NCBI GenBank assembly: GCA_965602805.1
Contig: CBFCZK010000001.1
Span: forward strand, 186,001-250,000
Origin: Thiomicrorhabdus sp965602805
GTDB taxonomy: Bacteria > Pseudomonadota > Gammaproteobacteria > Thiomicrospirales > Thiomicrospiraceae
Reading direction: 5' to 3'
DNA: 64,000 nt
In this document: positions 1 to 8,888 of the stretch, in pieces
Layout: every line of letters begins with the position of its first letter
Numbering within the stretch: position 1 is the stretch's first letter
Position numbers and translations under genes: made by a program
Notes under the pieces: model-generated
The model's database searches: none
Seen by the model: only the letters and a program-made list of their open reading frames with translations
Told to the model about the DNA's origin: nothing

Positions 1-1051
1 AGTGTTTATGGCCGAATACACGGGGTTGCGTGTACTGGTCAATTAAAGGCACGGCAATATTCATTAGGATAATCGCAAACGCGATACCATCAGGAAAGGC
101 ACCCCAGCTACGAATCACATAGACCAATACGCCAATTCCGCAGGCATAAATAAAGCGGCCTTTAGGAGTGGTGCTGGCGGTGACAGGGTCGGTGATAATA
201 AAGAAAGCCGCTAACATGGTGCCGCCCGAAAGCAAGACGAAGTCGAGTGGCGGATAGGTGTTGGGATCAATGCTATGAAAGATAAAACCCATCAAAGCCA
301 AACTGCCTAAAAATCCAACCGGAAACTGCCAGCGAATAGTACGGCTATACAGCATCCACAGTCCACCGAGCATAAAGGCGATATTGACCCAGGCCCAGCT
401 ACTCAATCCAAATAAAAAGTGCGAGGTTTTCTCTTCTGCACTTATTAGTGGGGTAAGAGTGTCTGCGACCGTCACACCTTGAGAAAGTCCGACACGGACT
501 TCATTTAGAGGCGTTGCACCGGTAATGGCATCCATTGAGATACCAGGGATTTGCCCGGTGAAGACCAAATGCAGCGCATCCATAAAGCCCATGTAGTAGC
601 CCGTGATTTCGGAAGGAGCAATCCACTGGGTCATTTGAATCGGGAAGGAAATTAGCAAAAAAGCATAACCGAGCATGGCGGGATTAAAAGGGTTGTAACC
701 CAATCCGCCATAAAGGTGTTTGCCGAAAATCAGTGCAAAGGCACTACCACTGACAATCACCCACCAAGGTGCGCCAGGTGGAATGCAAAAGACCAGGCCG
801 GTAATGGTGATTAAAGCGCTCATGTCGGTAATAAAAGGCATGACTGGACGGCCACGAAGTTTAAGCATGACATATTCAACCAGTAACATTGTCGCCACTG
901 CTAACAACCACTGGACGACAACCCCAAAGCCAAAAAGGTAGATATGTACGAGCAACGCAGGAAAAGCGGCAATCTGAACTTGAAGCATCAACTTACGGAC
1001 ATTTTGATTGTTATGTGCGTAGGGTGAGGATGAGAGTGTCGGTTGACTCAC
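1..1051 (-). CDS. rnfD: Rnf electron-transport complex subunit D (3' end cut by window edge)
   Basis: Membrane subunit of the Rnf complex, which couples electron flow between ferredoxin and NAD(H) to ion movement across the inner membrane. The reading frame starts with GTG at 1051-1049, directly abutting the rnfC stop codon, with an AGGAG ribosome site nine bases upstream. The translation has an N-terminus rich in Ser/Pro/Asn followed by long hydrophobic stretches typical of multiple membrane helices. A DAITGATPL motif is visible at about bases 500-530; in the family the Thr of this motif (here about residue 180) carries covalently bound FMN. About 350 codons are present, close to the usual full length of RnfD, so only a few C-terminal residues are probably missing. 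rnfG and rnfE are expected beyond base 1. Confidence 0.93.
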   Translation of the reverse strand, partial: MSQPTLSSSPYAHNNQNVRKLMLQVQIAAFPALLVHIYLFGFGVVVQWLLAVATMLLVEYVMLKLRGRPVMPFITDMSALITITGLVFCIPPGAPWWVIVSGSAFALIFGKHLYGGLGYNPFNPAMLGYAFLLISFPIQMTQWIAPSEITGYYMGFMDALHLVFTGQIPGISMDAITGATPLNEVRVGLSQGVTVADTLTPLISAEEKTSHFLFGLSSWAWVNIAFMLGGLWMLYSRTIRWQFPVGFLGSLALMGFIFHSIDPNTYPPLDFVLLSGGTMLAAFFIITDPVTASTTPKGRFIYACGIGVLVYVIRSWGAFPDGIAFAIILMNIAVPLIDQYTQPRVFGHKH

Positions 1052-3370
1052 TTAGTTCGTCTCCTGTTGTTTGGCTTGTTCAGCTTGTTCTGCTTTCCTA
1101 GCTTTAAGCTCGGCAGCTCGTTTACGTGCGGCTTGCATGGCTTTTTTACGTTTGTCTTGGGTAGCATCATCCGTCGGCTTCGATGCTTCTTGCACACGGC
1201 GTTCTTTTACAGCAGCTCTTTCATTACTAATTTCGGCTTTACGAGCCGCTTCTTTTTCAGTTGCAGCAGAAGAGACGGTTGTATTTTGGGTTAAATCGAC
1301 TACTTGTGCAGATATGGATTCGCTCGGAGTGTCAGTGTTCACTGTGGTTGTTATTTCATGCTCGGTCTGTGGCGTATTTTCCGCTTTCTTCGCAAGCACC
1401 CGTTTTTTTGCCGCGGCCATAGCGGCTTGTTTTGCGGCGGCTTTTGGGTCTGAAATTTTGGTGGGCGTTGTGGTTTCGTCAAGCGGTTTAGTACTATCTT
1501 GCTCGACATTATTTGCAGATTTTTGTGCTTTTTTCTCTAAGGCACGTTTTTTAGCGGCGGCCATTGCCGCATTTTTAGCGGCGGTCTTTGGGCTTTTTTC
1601 AGAACCAGCCGCTTCACTGGCTTTTTGAGCGGCTTCGATGGCTTTTCTACGCGCAGCAGGTATTTTTTCCTGAGTAGAGGTGTCGGCTGTTGAAACTGTA
1701 GAGTCCTGTGTCGAAGCTGGCGTATTGTCACTGGGTGATTTGCCTTTCGACTGTGCTGCACGTTTGGCTGCAGCTGCACGAGCTGCGGCCGCCGCTGCAC
1801 TTGGCTTTTTAACGGTTGTGGAAGGTGTCGCAGAAGAGTCACCTGACGCGGCTAACTTATCCGCAGCTTGCTTTTTAACCGCATCTTTTTTGGCTTGCAG
1901 GCGTGTTTCACGCTCAAGTTTTTCACGCTCAATACGTGCCAATCTAAAATCATGACGTTGTTTGGCGACTTGAATCCCTTTGACTTCGGCGTGAATAACT
2001 TTAATCTCGGACTTTGCATGGCGGTAGTATTGCACCAACGGAATATGGCTTGGGCAAACATAACTGCAACAACCACACTCGATACAGTCAGCGACATTAA
2101 GCTTTTCAACCTTATCAAACTCATGCGCTTGGCTATGCCAATACATCTGTTGTGGCAGTAAATTCACAGGGCAAGCATCCATGCATTCACCGCAACGAAT
2201 ACAAGGCATTTGCATTTCGACGGGTTCCGGCGGATTGGCCAAAATACAGTTGGTGGTTTTAATGACAGGGACTTGATTGTCTTGGACTTGAAAGCCCATC
2301 ATCGGTCCACCCATTACCAATGGATAATTAATTTCCGTTTTAGGCTGAGCGGCATTTGCGAGTACGGCAAAAGGCGTGCCGATTAATGCTTGGATGTTAA
2401 ACGGCGAATTTAAACCTAAGCCAGAAACCGTCACCAGTCGTGAGGTGAGGGGTTCACCTAAAGTGATGGCACGATAAATGGCAGCATAGGTGGCGACATT
2501 CATCATTAACAACCCTAAATCTACGGCATGCAACTTTATAGGCATCTCGATGCCGGTCAACTCTTGAATCAGTTGTTTTTGACCCCCCATAGGATAAACG
2601 GTTTCAACATTATGAATTTCCACCAGTGTGCCATCGGCGGCAAGTTGCATGGCTTGAATGGCTTCTGGCTTATTCGATTCGATTCCACAAAGGACTTTAT
2701 TCGCACCTAATGCTTCGGCAACCATGACCGCGCCTTGAATAATCTCAGATGCTTTGGTCTGCATCAGTAAATCATCACAGGTGATAAACGGCTCACATTC
2801 GGCACCATTAATCAGTAGTGTATGCACCTTGCCTTTTTCTTTAGGTAGTTTGGCATAGGTGGGAAAGCCTGCGCCACCCATACCGATAATGCCTGCATGG
2901 AAAAGAATATCTTTAATGCCTTGAGGGGTGGGCGGTGCCTTGCCAGTAACTTTTAAGACATTGTCGATAGCGATGTCTTTGTAATCAGGTTTAATGACAA
3001 TGGACATCGCTTTAAGGCCTGATGCATGTGGTAAAGCATAGGGTTCTATCGCTTCAATATATCCTGAAGTTGGCGCGTGAACGGGCACCACCAATGCTTT
3101 ATTGGCATCTTTATGCGATTGTGCAATCAGTTGATTCTTTTTAACATAGTTGCCAACTTCAACCAATAGTTCAGCCGGCTGACCGACTTGTTGTTGCAAT
3201 GGTAGGATTAAACGCTCTGGAATAATCGCTGGACGAATAGGTTGGCGTAAAGACAACGATTTATTATATTGTGGAAAAACACCACCATGAAAACGGTGTA
3301 ACCAGCGTTTGGCAACGGGATAAATTAGGGCGAGTTTTTGGATGAGAAAGTGGCTTAGAGAAGTACTCAT
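1052..3370 (-). CDS. rnfC: Rnf complex subunit C with long Ala/Lys-rich C-terminal extension
   Basis: Peripheral NADH/flavin-interacting subunit of the Rnf complex. The 772-residue protein has a glycine-rich GMGGAGFP loop at about residues 163-170, as in NuoF-like nucleotide-binding folds. Two [4Fe-4S] motifs follow: CIRCGECMDACP at about 390-401 and CIECGCCSYVCP at about 429-440. From about residue 480 to the end the sequence is low-complexity Ala/Lys/Glu-rich and contains recognisable repeats of an AAMAAAKKR-type unit, probably helical or coiled. Extensions of this kind are known in gammaproteobacterial RnfC but vary in length. The start ATG overlaps the rnfB stop (ATGA), showing translational coupling. 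The antisense open frames across the repeat region are composition artefacts. Confidence 0.95.
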   Translation of the reverse strand: MSTSLSHFLIQKLALIYPVAKRWLHRFHGGVFPQYNKSLSLRQPIRPAIIPERLILPLQQQVGQPAELLVEVGNYVKKNQLIAQSHKDANKALVVPVHAPTSGYIEAIEPYALPHASGLKAMSIVIKPDYKDIAIDNVLKVTGKAPPTPQGIKDILFHAGIIGMGGAGFPTYAKLPKEKGKVHTLLINGAECEPFITCDDLLMQTKASEIIQGAVMVAEALGANKVLCGIESNKPEAIQAMQLAADGTLVEIHNVETVYPMGGQKQLIQELTGIEMPIKLHAVDLGLLMMNVATYAAIYRAITLGEPLTSRLVTVSGLGLNSPFNIQALIGTPFAVLANAAQPKTEINYPLVMGGPMMGFQVQDNQVPVIKTTNCILANPPEPVEMQMPCIRCGECMDACPVNLLPQQMYWHSQAHEFDKVEKLNVADCIECGCCSYVCPSHIPLVQYYRHAKSEIKVIHAEVKGIQVAKQRHDFRLARIEREKLERETRLQAKKDAVKKQAADKLAASGDSSATPSTTVKKPSAAAAAARAAAAKRAAQSKGKSPSDNTPASTQDSTVSTADTSTQEKIPAARRKAIEAAQKASEAAGSEKSPKTAAKNAAMAAAKKRALEKKAQKSANNVEQDSTKPLDETTTPTKISDPKAAAKQAAMAAAKKRVLAKKAENTPQTEHEITTTVNTDTPSESISAQVVDLTQNTTVSSAATEKEAARKAEISNERAAVKERRVQEASKPTDDATQDKRKKAMQAARKRAAELKARKAEQAEQAKQQETN

Positions 3371-3933
3371 TTTTTACTCCCCTTAATCTCTACAATCGCA
3401 CTGACCGCAGGGTCAGGCCACTTCCAATTGGTAGTGGTGATTTCAGCGGGACGCATTTCAATGCAATCCACTGGACAAACTGGTGCACACAAATCACAGC
3501 CAGTACACTCTGCTTGAATCACGGTATGCATTAATTTGGTCGCCCCTAAAATGGCATCCACAGGGCAGGCTTTAATACATAAAACACAGCCGATACAGAT
3601 GTCTTCATCGATAAAAGCGGTCTCTTTAATCTTGACGCTTTCATCGGCGGCATCCATCTCTTTAGGCTCAAGGCCAGTAATCTCAGAGATAAGAATCATC
3701 ACTTCATTGCCGCCAGGAACACAGAGATTAACCTCTGTTTCACCCTCAGCCAACGCATCCGCATAAGGTTTACAACCGGGAAAACCACATTGACCGCATT
3801 GGGTTTGCGGCAGAACCTTATCAATTTGTTCTGATAGCGGATTACCTTCAACCTTAAAGCGGATAGCCGCATAACCAAGGAGTAAACCAAATAACAGCGC
3901 CAAACCGATAAAGATAACTATTGCTTCAATCAT
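3367..3933 (-). CDS. rnfB: Rnf complex subunit B, iron-sulfur protein
   Basis: Electron-transfer subunit of Rnf, anchored to the inner membrane by one N-terminal helix (residues about 3-24). After it comes the four-Cys motif of the family (Cys46, 49, 54 and 71) that binds a [4Fe-4S] cluster. Two ferredoxin-type clusters follow at Cys113/116/119/123 and Cys143/146/149/153. The length of 188 residues is normal. The gene lies 18 bases after rnfA and overlaps rnfC by four bases, so it is part of one operon. A degenerate copy of the dispersed CAGGCCTG palindrome lies in the short rnfA-rnfB gap. Confidence 0.96.
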   Translation of the reverse strand: MIEAIVIFIGLALLFGLLLGYAAIRFKVEGNPLSEQIDKVLPQTQCGQCGFPGCKPYADALAEGETEVNLCVPGGNEVMILISEITGLEPKEMDAADESVKIKETAFIDEDICIGCVLCIKACPVDAILGATKLMHTVIQAECTGCDLCAPVCPVDCIEMRPAEITTTNWKWPDPAVSAIVEIKGSKK

Positions 3934-3937
3934 AAAG

Positions 3938-3951
3938 TCTACCAGGCCTGC
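3938..3951. repeat. variant of the dispersed palindrome at the rnfA-rnfB junction
   Basis: On the minus strand this reads GCAGGCCTGGTAGA, the same variant as at 49560-49573. It lies in the 18-base gap between rnfA and rnfB, so it is transcribed within the operon. Confidence 0.6.
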
Positions 3952-4527
3952 CTATACCAATCCGCCAAAGCCCATAAAGGCCATGGACATGAGTCCTGCG
4001 GTAATCAATGCAATCGGCGCACCTTTAAAAGGGCCTGGCACATCGGCGACATCGATACGTTCACGGATAGAGGCAAATAAAACCATGACTAAGGTAAAAC
4101 CAACTGCAGCGCCGAAACCGAATACGGCCGATTCAATAAAGTCGTTTTTCTCACCGACATTTAATAACGCCACACCGAGTACAGCACAGTTGGTGGTGAT
4201 TAACGGTAAGTAGATGCCCAGTACTTGATAAAGCGCTGGACTGGTTTTATGAATCGCCATTTCGGTAAAGCCGACCACAGCGGCAATCGCAAGAATAAAG
4301 GCGATGGTTTGTAGATATTCCAAACCGAAAGGTTGCAATAGATAGGTGTAGATGATGTAGCTTAAAACCGATGAAAGGGTCAGTACAAAAGTGGTCGCTA
4401 AGCCCATACCCAAAGCGGCATCGGTTTTTTTAGACACACCCATAAAAGGACAAAGCCCTAAGAACTTAACCAATACGAAGTTATTGACGAGCACGGTGCT
4501 AATCAATATCAAAACGTAATCTTGCAT
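3952..4527 (-). CDS. rnfA: Rnf complex subunit A, membrane protein
   Basis: Integral membrane subunit of Rnf, homologous to NqrE/NqrD of the sodium-pumping NADH:quinone oxidoreductase. The 191-residue protein is hydrophobic over almost its whole length and fits six transmembrane helices. The family signature around LVNNFVLVKFLGLCPFMGVS is at residues 12-31, including the conserved Cys thought to take part in an intramembrane Fe-S site. It is the first rnf gene, starting 81 bases after the metG stop on the same strand, so it may be read from the metG promoter as well as its own. The ATG has an AGGA ribosome site. Confidence 0.96.
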   Translation of the reverse strand: MQDYVLILISTVLVNNFVLVKFLGLCPFMGVSKKTDAALGMGLATTFVLTLSSVLSYIIYTYLLQPFGLEYLQTIAFILAIAAVVGFTEMAIHKTSPALYQVLGIYLPLITTNCAVLGVALLNVGEKNDFIESAVFGFGAAVGFTLVMVLFASIRERIDVADVPGPFKGAPIALITAGLMSMAFMGFGGLV

Positions 4528-4608
4528 AGGTTGTTATCCTCTTATAGACGGCTTATAAACCGTTATAGAATCGTTATTGTCGCAATCGTAAGTGTGCTTC
4601 AAAGCCTG

Positions 4609-6696
4609 TTATTTAACACGCATACCCGGTGTTGCACCCTCGTCCGGTGACAGAATGTACAAATCACTGCCACCAGGGCCTGCGGCTAAAACCATACCTT
4701 CCGACATCCCAAAACGCATTTTACGCGGTGCTAGGTTGGCAACCATCACCGTTAACTTACCGATGAGCTCTTCAGGCTCGTAGGCGGATTTAATGCCCGC
4801 AAAAACTTGGCGTTGTTCAAAGCCGATATCTAATGTCAGTTTAAGTAATTTTTTCGCTTCTGGTACGGCTTCGGCGTTGATAATTTTTGCGATACGCAGA
4901 TCAATCTTGGCAAAGTCATCAATACTAATCTCTTCGGCAAGCGCATCAAATTCTGGTTTTTCTGCAACAGCCTTTGCAGACTTGGCTTTTTTATCGCCTT
5001 TTTTACCATCTGGAGTTGTGCTGATTGCACTCAGCGAAGAGGCAGATGCGTCTACCATTTTTTGGATAGGCTCCATCTCTAAACGCGTTAATAAGGCTTT
5101 GAACTTATTAATCTGATGATTCATTAATGGGGTTTGAATATCACCCCACTGGCAGTTTTGCAGATTTAAAAAGGCATTAGACTTCTCTACCGTGACCGGT
5201 ATTACCGGTGATAAGTAACTCATTAAAACACGGAATAGATTCAGGCTGACACTGACGCATTCATGCAGTTCAGCTTCTTTGCCTTCTGTTTTTGCCAATA
5301 CCCAGGGTGCGGCTTCAGCAATGTATTCATTGGCCTTATCCGCGAGTGTCATGATTTCACGCATAGCATGGCCATAATCACGTGACTCATATAAGCCAGC
5401 GATTTCCTCAGACTTATCGATAAAACTTTGATATAAAGCGGTTGTTTCTGTAGACCATTGGTCATTCAGCTTACCATCAAATTTCTTCATCACAAAACCG
5501 GCGCTACGGCTGGCGATATTGACGACTTTACCGACTAAATCGGAGTTGACGCGCTGGGCGAAATCTTCCAAGTTCAAATCGATATCATCAATACGACTGG
5601 TTAATTTAGCTGCATAGTAATAACGTAAATACTCTGGATTGAGATGCTCTAAATAGGTTTTTGCCATAATGAAAGTGCCACGAGATTTAGACATCTTTTG
5701 ACCATCAACCGTTAAGAATCCGTGTGCAAAGATCGCCGTTGGGGTTCTGTAATTGGCACCTGACAACATGGCAGGCCAGAATAGAGCGTGGAAGTTGATA
5801 ATGTCTTTGCCAATAAAGTGGTACAACTCAGCGGTAGAATCTTCTTGCCAGTATTCATCAAAATCCAGACCTGATTTGTCACAGTAAGCTTTAAAACTCG
5901 ACATGTAACCAATCGGTGCATCTAACCAAACGTAGAAGTATTTACCGGTTTCACCTGGAATTTCAAACCCAAAATAGGGTGCATCACGCGAAATATCCCA
6001 ACCACGCAGACCACTTTCAAGCCATTCATCCAGTTTGTTGGCGATTTGATCCTGTAAGTGTCCTTCACGTGTCCAAGTTTTTAACATATCTTCGAACTGG
6101 CTGAGTTCAAAGAATAGGTGGTCAGTATCTTTTTCAACAGGCGTCGCGCCAGATACGGCAGATTTTGGGTCAATTAAATCGGTTGGGCTATAAGTCGCAC
6201 CACACACCTCACAGTTATCACCGTATTGGTCTACCGCTTTACATTTCGGGCAGGTGCCTTTGACAAAACGATCTGGTAAGAACATCTCTTTTTCAGGGTC
6301 GTAATACTGCGAGATGGTTTTACGTGAAATATAGCCCTTATCTTTTAAACGCAGGTAGATGTGCTCTGCAAGTTCTTTGTTTTCAATAGAGTTGGTGCTG
6401 TGGTAATGGTCAAATTCAACATTAAAACCTGCAAAATCCGCTTGATGTTCTTCAGATGATTTAGCAATCAATGTTTCTGGTGTAATGCCTTCCGCTTGAG
6501 CGCGCAGCATGATTGGCGTGCCGTGTGCGTCATCCGCGCAAACGTAAGTGCATGTGTTGCCACGCATTTTTTGAAAACGCGACCAGATGTCAGTTTGAAT
6601 ATACTCCACCAAATGTCCCAAATGAATCGGGCCGTTTGCGTAAGGTAGGGCGCTGGTAATCAAAATTTTTCTAGGGGTTGAGGCGGTATCTGACAT
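4609..6696 (-). CDS. metG: methionyl-tRNA synthetase
   Basis: Class I aminoacyl-tRNA synthetase that charges tRNA-Met in the cytoplasm. The catalytic signature HLGH is at residues 25-28 and KMSKS at about 337-341. A zinc-binding knuckle with Cys149/152 and Cys162/165 sits in the connective domain. A linker with Lys/Ala runs into the C-terminal EMAP/Trbp111-like tRNA-binding and dimerisation domain, from about residue 590 (IDDFAKIDLRIAKI) to the end. The length of 695 residues is that of the long dimeric form. The upstream region holds a good -10 box, a direct repeat and a 24-base inverted repeat that may regulate it. The apbC gene, often next to metG, is nearby but separated by the STAS gene. 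Confidence 0.98.
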   Translation of the reverse strand: MSDTASTPRKILITSALPYANGPIHLGHLVEYIQTDIWSRFQKMRGNTCTYVCADDAHGTPIMLRAQAEGITPETLIAKSSEEHQADFAGFNVEFDHYHSTNSIENKELAEHIYLRLKDKGYISRKTISQYYDPEKEMFLPDRFVKGTCPKCKAVDQYGDNCEVCGATYSPTDLIDPKSAVSGATPVEKDTDHLFFELSQFEDMLKTWTREGHLQDQIANKLDEWLESGLRGWDISRDAPYFGFEIPGETGKYFYVWLDAPIGYMSSFKAYCDKSGLDFDEYWQEDSTAELYHFIGKDIINFHALFWPAMLSGANYRTPTAIFAHGFLTVDGQKMSKSRGTFIMAKTYLEHLNPEYLRYYYAAKLTSRIDDIDLNLEDFAQRVNSDLVGKVVNIASRSAGFVMKKFDGKLNDQWSTETTALYQSFIDKSEEIAGLYESRDYGHAMREIMTLADKANEYIAEAAPWVLAKTEGKEAELHECVSVSLNLFRVLMSYLSPVIPVTVEKSNAFLNLQNCQWGDIQTPLMNHQINKFKALLTRLEMEPIQKMVDASASSLSAISTTPDGKKGDKKAKSAKAVAEKPEFDALAEEISIDDFAKIDLRIAKIINAEAVPEAKKLLKLTLDIGFEQRQVFAGIKSAYEPEELIGKLTVMVANLAPRKMRFGMSEGMVLAAGPGGSDLYILSPDEGATPGMRVK

Positions 6697-6730
6697 CTGT
6701 TTTCCACTTTATTCGTAGGGATTTTCTTGT

Positions 6731-6754
6731 AAGTATCTTAGCTGTAAGATACTT
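6731..6754. repeat. 24-base inverted repeat in the metG leader
   Basis: AAGTATCTTA at 6731-6740 and its exact complement TAAGATACTT at 6745-6754 are separated by GCTG. The element lies 35-58 bases upstream of the metG start codon and, if the -10 box at 6768-6773 is used, inside the metG 5' leader. It could be an RNA hairpin or a repressor operator. There is no U-tract, so it is not a terminator in the metG direction. Confidence 0.6.
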
Positions 6755-6767
6755 AATTTAACCCGGT

Positions 6768-6798
6768 ATTATAGTCGTTTTGTGACTAAAATGTGACT
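6768..6798 (-). promoter_or_regulatory. probable metG promoter with upstream direct repeat
   Basis: On the minus strand a consensus -10 box TATAAT lies at 6773-6768. The -35 position is weak, but the seven-base word AGTCACA occurs twice (plus-strand TGTGACT at 6781-6787 and 6792-6798). The copies are eleven bases apart, about one helical turn, and overlap the -35 region. This is the arrangement expected of an activator or repressor that binds one face of the DNA. The factor is not identified. Confidence 0.5.
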
Positions 6799-6907
6799 CT
6801 CTTAATAGTGAAGAAAAGCAGATAAGCATTTGCTCTGGTTTCTAATGATTGAACTCAATGGATGCTGGGTAAGCAATGGTTTGAAGCGTCTTTAGTCATT
6901 TAACGCA

Positions 6908-6936
6908 TTGTGTCGGTTGGGACTCTACTTTATGAT
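6908..6936 (+). promoter_or_regulatory. probable sigma-70 promoter of the STAS gene
   Basis: TTGTGT at 6908-6913 and TATGAT at 6931-6936 are separated by 17 bases, a good match to the housekeeping consensus. The predicted leader before the ATG at 6990 is about 45 bases. Confidence 0.5.
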
Positions 6937-6989
6937 GGAAGGATAAGAGTAATCTACATGATTGAAAAAGCACTATATAAGGTAAAAAC

Positions 6990-7298
6990 ATGAGTCTGAA
7001 AACCGTTGTAAATGGGGATGTTGTGACCATCACTATTGTAGGAAGTTTTGATGTCAGTCTGTATGAACAGTTTAAAGAGGCTTGCCTTGCTCACTTAACC
7101 GATACATCTCAGTTTGTAATTGACATGAGTAAAGCCACCTATATGGATAGTTCGGCGTTGGGGATGTTGCTTTTATTGCGTGAAAAAACCTGTGGTGACA
7201 AAGCCCGCGTTAAATTGATTAATGTGAATGAAAGTGTCTTTAGTATTTTAGAAATCGCCCAGTTTCAACAGTTGTTTGATATCCAGAGACCGCAATAA
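6990..7298 (+). CDS. STAS-domain protein (anti-sigma factor antagonist type)
   Basis: The 102-residue protein is a single STAS domain. The signature is DMSKATYMDSSALGML at about residues 45-60, where Ser54/Ser55 match the serine that partner kinases phosphorylate in SpoIIAA/RsbV-type proteins. Family members relay signals by binding or releasing an anti-sigma factor or switch kinase. No partner kinase, phosphatase or response regulator with an output domain is adjacent, so its pathway cannot be told from this window. It is a stand-alone gene with its own promoter and converges on apbC across a hairpin terminator. Confidence 0.85.
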   Translation: MSLKTVVNGDVVTITIVGSFDVSLYEQFKEACLAHLTDTSQFVIDMSKATYMDSSALGMLLLLREKTCGDKARVKLINVNESVFSILEIAQFQQLFDIQRPQ

Positions 7299-7359
7299 GC
7301 GATTTTTGATCAGTCGGATTCAATGTATGAATGGCGATACCTGTCTGTTAATTGAATAA

Positions 7360-7397
7360 CAAAGCATCCCTTTATTTAGAGTGTTAGGGATGCTTTG
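7360..7397. terminator. hairpin terminator between STAS gene and apbC
   Basis: CAAAGCATCCCT at 7360-7371 pairs perfectly with AGGGATGCTTTG at 7386-7397 around a 14-base loop. It lies in the convergent gap and could end transcription from either side, although the U-tracts are short. Confidence 0.6.
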
Positions 7398-7406
7398 AGT
7401 TCTTTT

Positions 7407-8531
7407 CTAGGTGTTTTGAATCACAATGTTTGGAAATAGGTTGGCATAGTTACGTTTTTGGATGCCAATCGTGCCACTGATTTTGTGTGCCATGGTACGA
7501 TATTTTTGAGCAATCTCACTGCTTGGGTCAGCGGTTACTGTGGGTTGGCCTTGATCCGCTTCTTCACGAATTCTTTTGTCTAAAGGCAGCGAGCCTAAGA
7601 AATCGACTGAATATTGTTTCGCCATCTGTTCACCGCCATTCTCACCGAAAATAGCCTCTTCATGACCGCAGTTACTGCAAATGTGCGTGCTCATATTCTC
7701 GATAATGCCAATCACCGGAATCTCCACTTTCTCAAACATTTTCAGACCTTTTTTAGCATCGATTAATGAAACCTGTTGTGGTGTGGTGACAATGACCGCT
7801 CCGGTGACCGGGATTTGTTGTGCTAAGGTCAGTTGCACATCGCCTGTGCCAGGTGGTAAATCTATGACGAGATAATCCAAATCTTCCCAGGTGGTCTCTT
7901 TGAGCAGTTGGGTTAACGTTTGCGTGACAATCGGTCCACGCCAAATCATTGGAGAATCTTCTTCAATCAATACACCAATCGACATGACCTGCAAACCGTA
8001 CGCGTTCAGCGGTTGCATACTTTTACCATCTTTAGACTGCGGTTTTTCCTTAAGGTTTAGCATGGTCGGGATGCTTGGACCATAGATGTCTGCATCTAAA
8101 ATGCCGACTTTGGCACCCTCTTGCTGTAATGCTAAAGCGAGGTTGACACTGGTGGTGGATTTACCGACACCACCTTTTCCTGATGCGATAGCGATGATGT
8201 TTTTAATGCCGGGAAGTGGCGCAACACCTTTTTGAGCATCGTGGCTGACGATGGTTGTTGTAAAGCTGGGTGTGACGGATTCAATTCCATCAACTTGCCC
8301 TAAGTGATGTTTTAAAGATTGTTCAATGCTTGGCCATAGGCTTTTACATGGGTAGGGCATGGCGACGGTCAGGCTTAAAATGCCTTTTTTAAGCTGTAGG
8401 TCCGAAACGGCCTTAATGGTCAGCAAGTCTTTTTGGCTGGTAGGGTCGATGCAGGCTTTTAATTGCAGCTCAATCTCTTTTTGCAATGTTTCAGAGATAC
8501 CATTGCCAAATAACTTGTTAAATAATCCCAT
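7407..8531 (-). CDS. apbC: Mrp/ApbC-family iron-sulfur cluster carrier ATPase
   Basis: P-loop ATPase that carries [4Fe-4S] clusters to apo-proteins in the cytoplasm. The 374-residue protein has an N-terminal MIP18-like domain (about residues 15-95). The deviant Walker A GKGGVGKS is at 118-125, and the DADIYGPS switch follows near 147. The CSNC motif (Cys285 and Cys288) is the dimer-bridging cluster ligand pair. The length is as usual for the long bacterial form. It is transcribed divergently from mutL across a 357-base gap that contains one copy of the dispersed palindrome. Confidence 0.95.
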   Translation of the reverse strand: MGLFNKLFGNGISETLQKEIELQLKACIDPTSQKDLLTIKAVSDLQLKKGILSLTVAMPYPCKSLWPSIEQSLKHHLGQVDGIESVTPSFTTTIVSHDAQKGVAPLPGIKNIIAIASGKGGVGKSTTSVNLALALQQEGAKVGILDADIYGPSIPTMLNLKEKPQSKDGKSMQPLNAYGLQVMSIGVLIEEDSPMIWRGPIVTQTLTQLLKETTWEDLDYLVIDLPPGTGDVQLTLAQQIPVTGAVIVTTPQQVSLIDAKKGLKMFEKVEIPVIGIIENMSTHICSNCGHEEAIFGENGGEQMAKQYSVDFLGSLPLDKRIREEADQGQPTVTADPSSEIAQKYRTMAHKISGTIGIQKRNYANLFPNIVIQNT

Positions 8532-8888
8532 CTAAATTCCTTTTGATTGCCAGGTGTTGGAGTACACGTTGGCTTTGTAAATAATGTGGGGTATTTTAAC
8601 AGGTATCTTAAGGTTTAAAAAACAGACTCTTTGAAAGGTTTTACAAAGCTTGTTTAACGGCTGAATTAACACTTTAAAGTCTTATTTAATTGGCTTTTTA
8701 GAGTGACCAGGCCTGGTCAGTTTACAGAATCTAGTCCGCGAGATTTATTTCTGTTTGATGGTATACTTCTCGGCTTAATTAAGCAGTTTTCTTCTGTTTT
8801 GTACAAAATCTATACAGAGCAAATTCAAGAAACGAATTTATAAAACCAATTTCGAAAACGAATTTAAAAACAATATGAACGCATTTAA
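8532..8888. other. apbC-mutL divergent intergenic region
   Basis: This 357-base gap separates two divergently read genes. It contains the 16-base palindrome near its centre, about 170 bases from each start codon. Close to mutL the decamer AACGAATTTA occurs twice in an A/T-rich leader. I could not assign convincing -35/-10 pairs and see no coding sequence; an amiB gene, common before mutL in relatives, is not here. Confidence 0.6.
8704..8719. repeat. dispersed palindrome TGACCAGGCCTGGTCA
   Basis: Exact 16-base palindrome in the middle of the apbC-mutL divergent gap. Unlike most copies it lies upstream of both neighbours, so it cannot be a terminator for either. Confidence 0.9.

Noticed and set aside
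1071..1955. Long plus-strand open frames opposite rnfC
   Set aside because: They are antisense to the Ala/Lys repeat of RnfC and their Ala/Ser/Phe-rich composition is what that repeat gives in the complementary frames.
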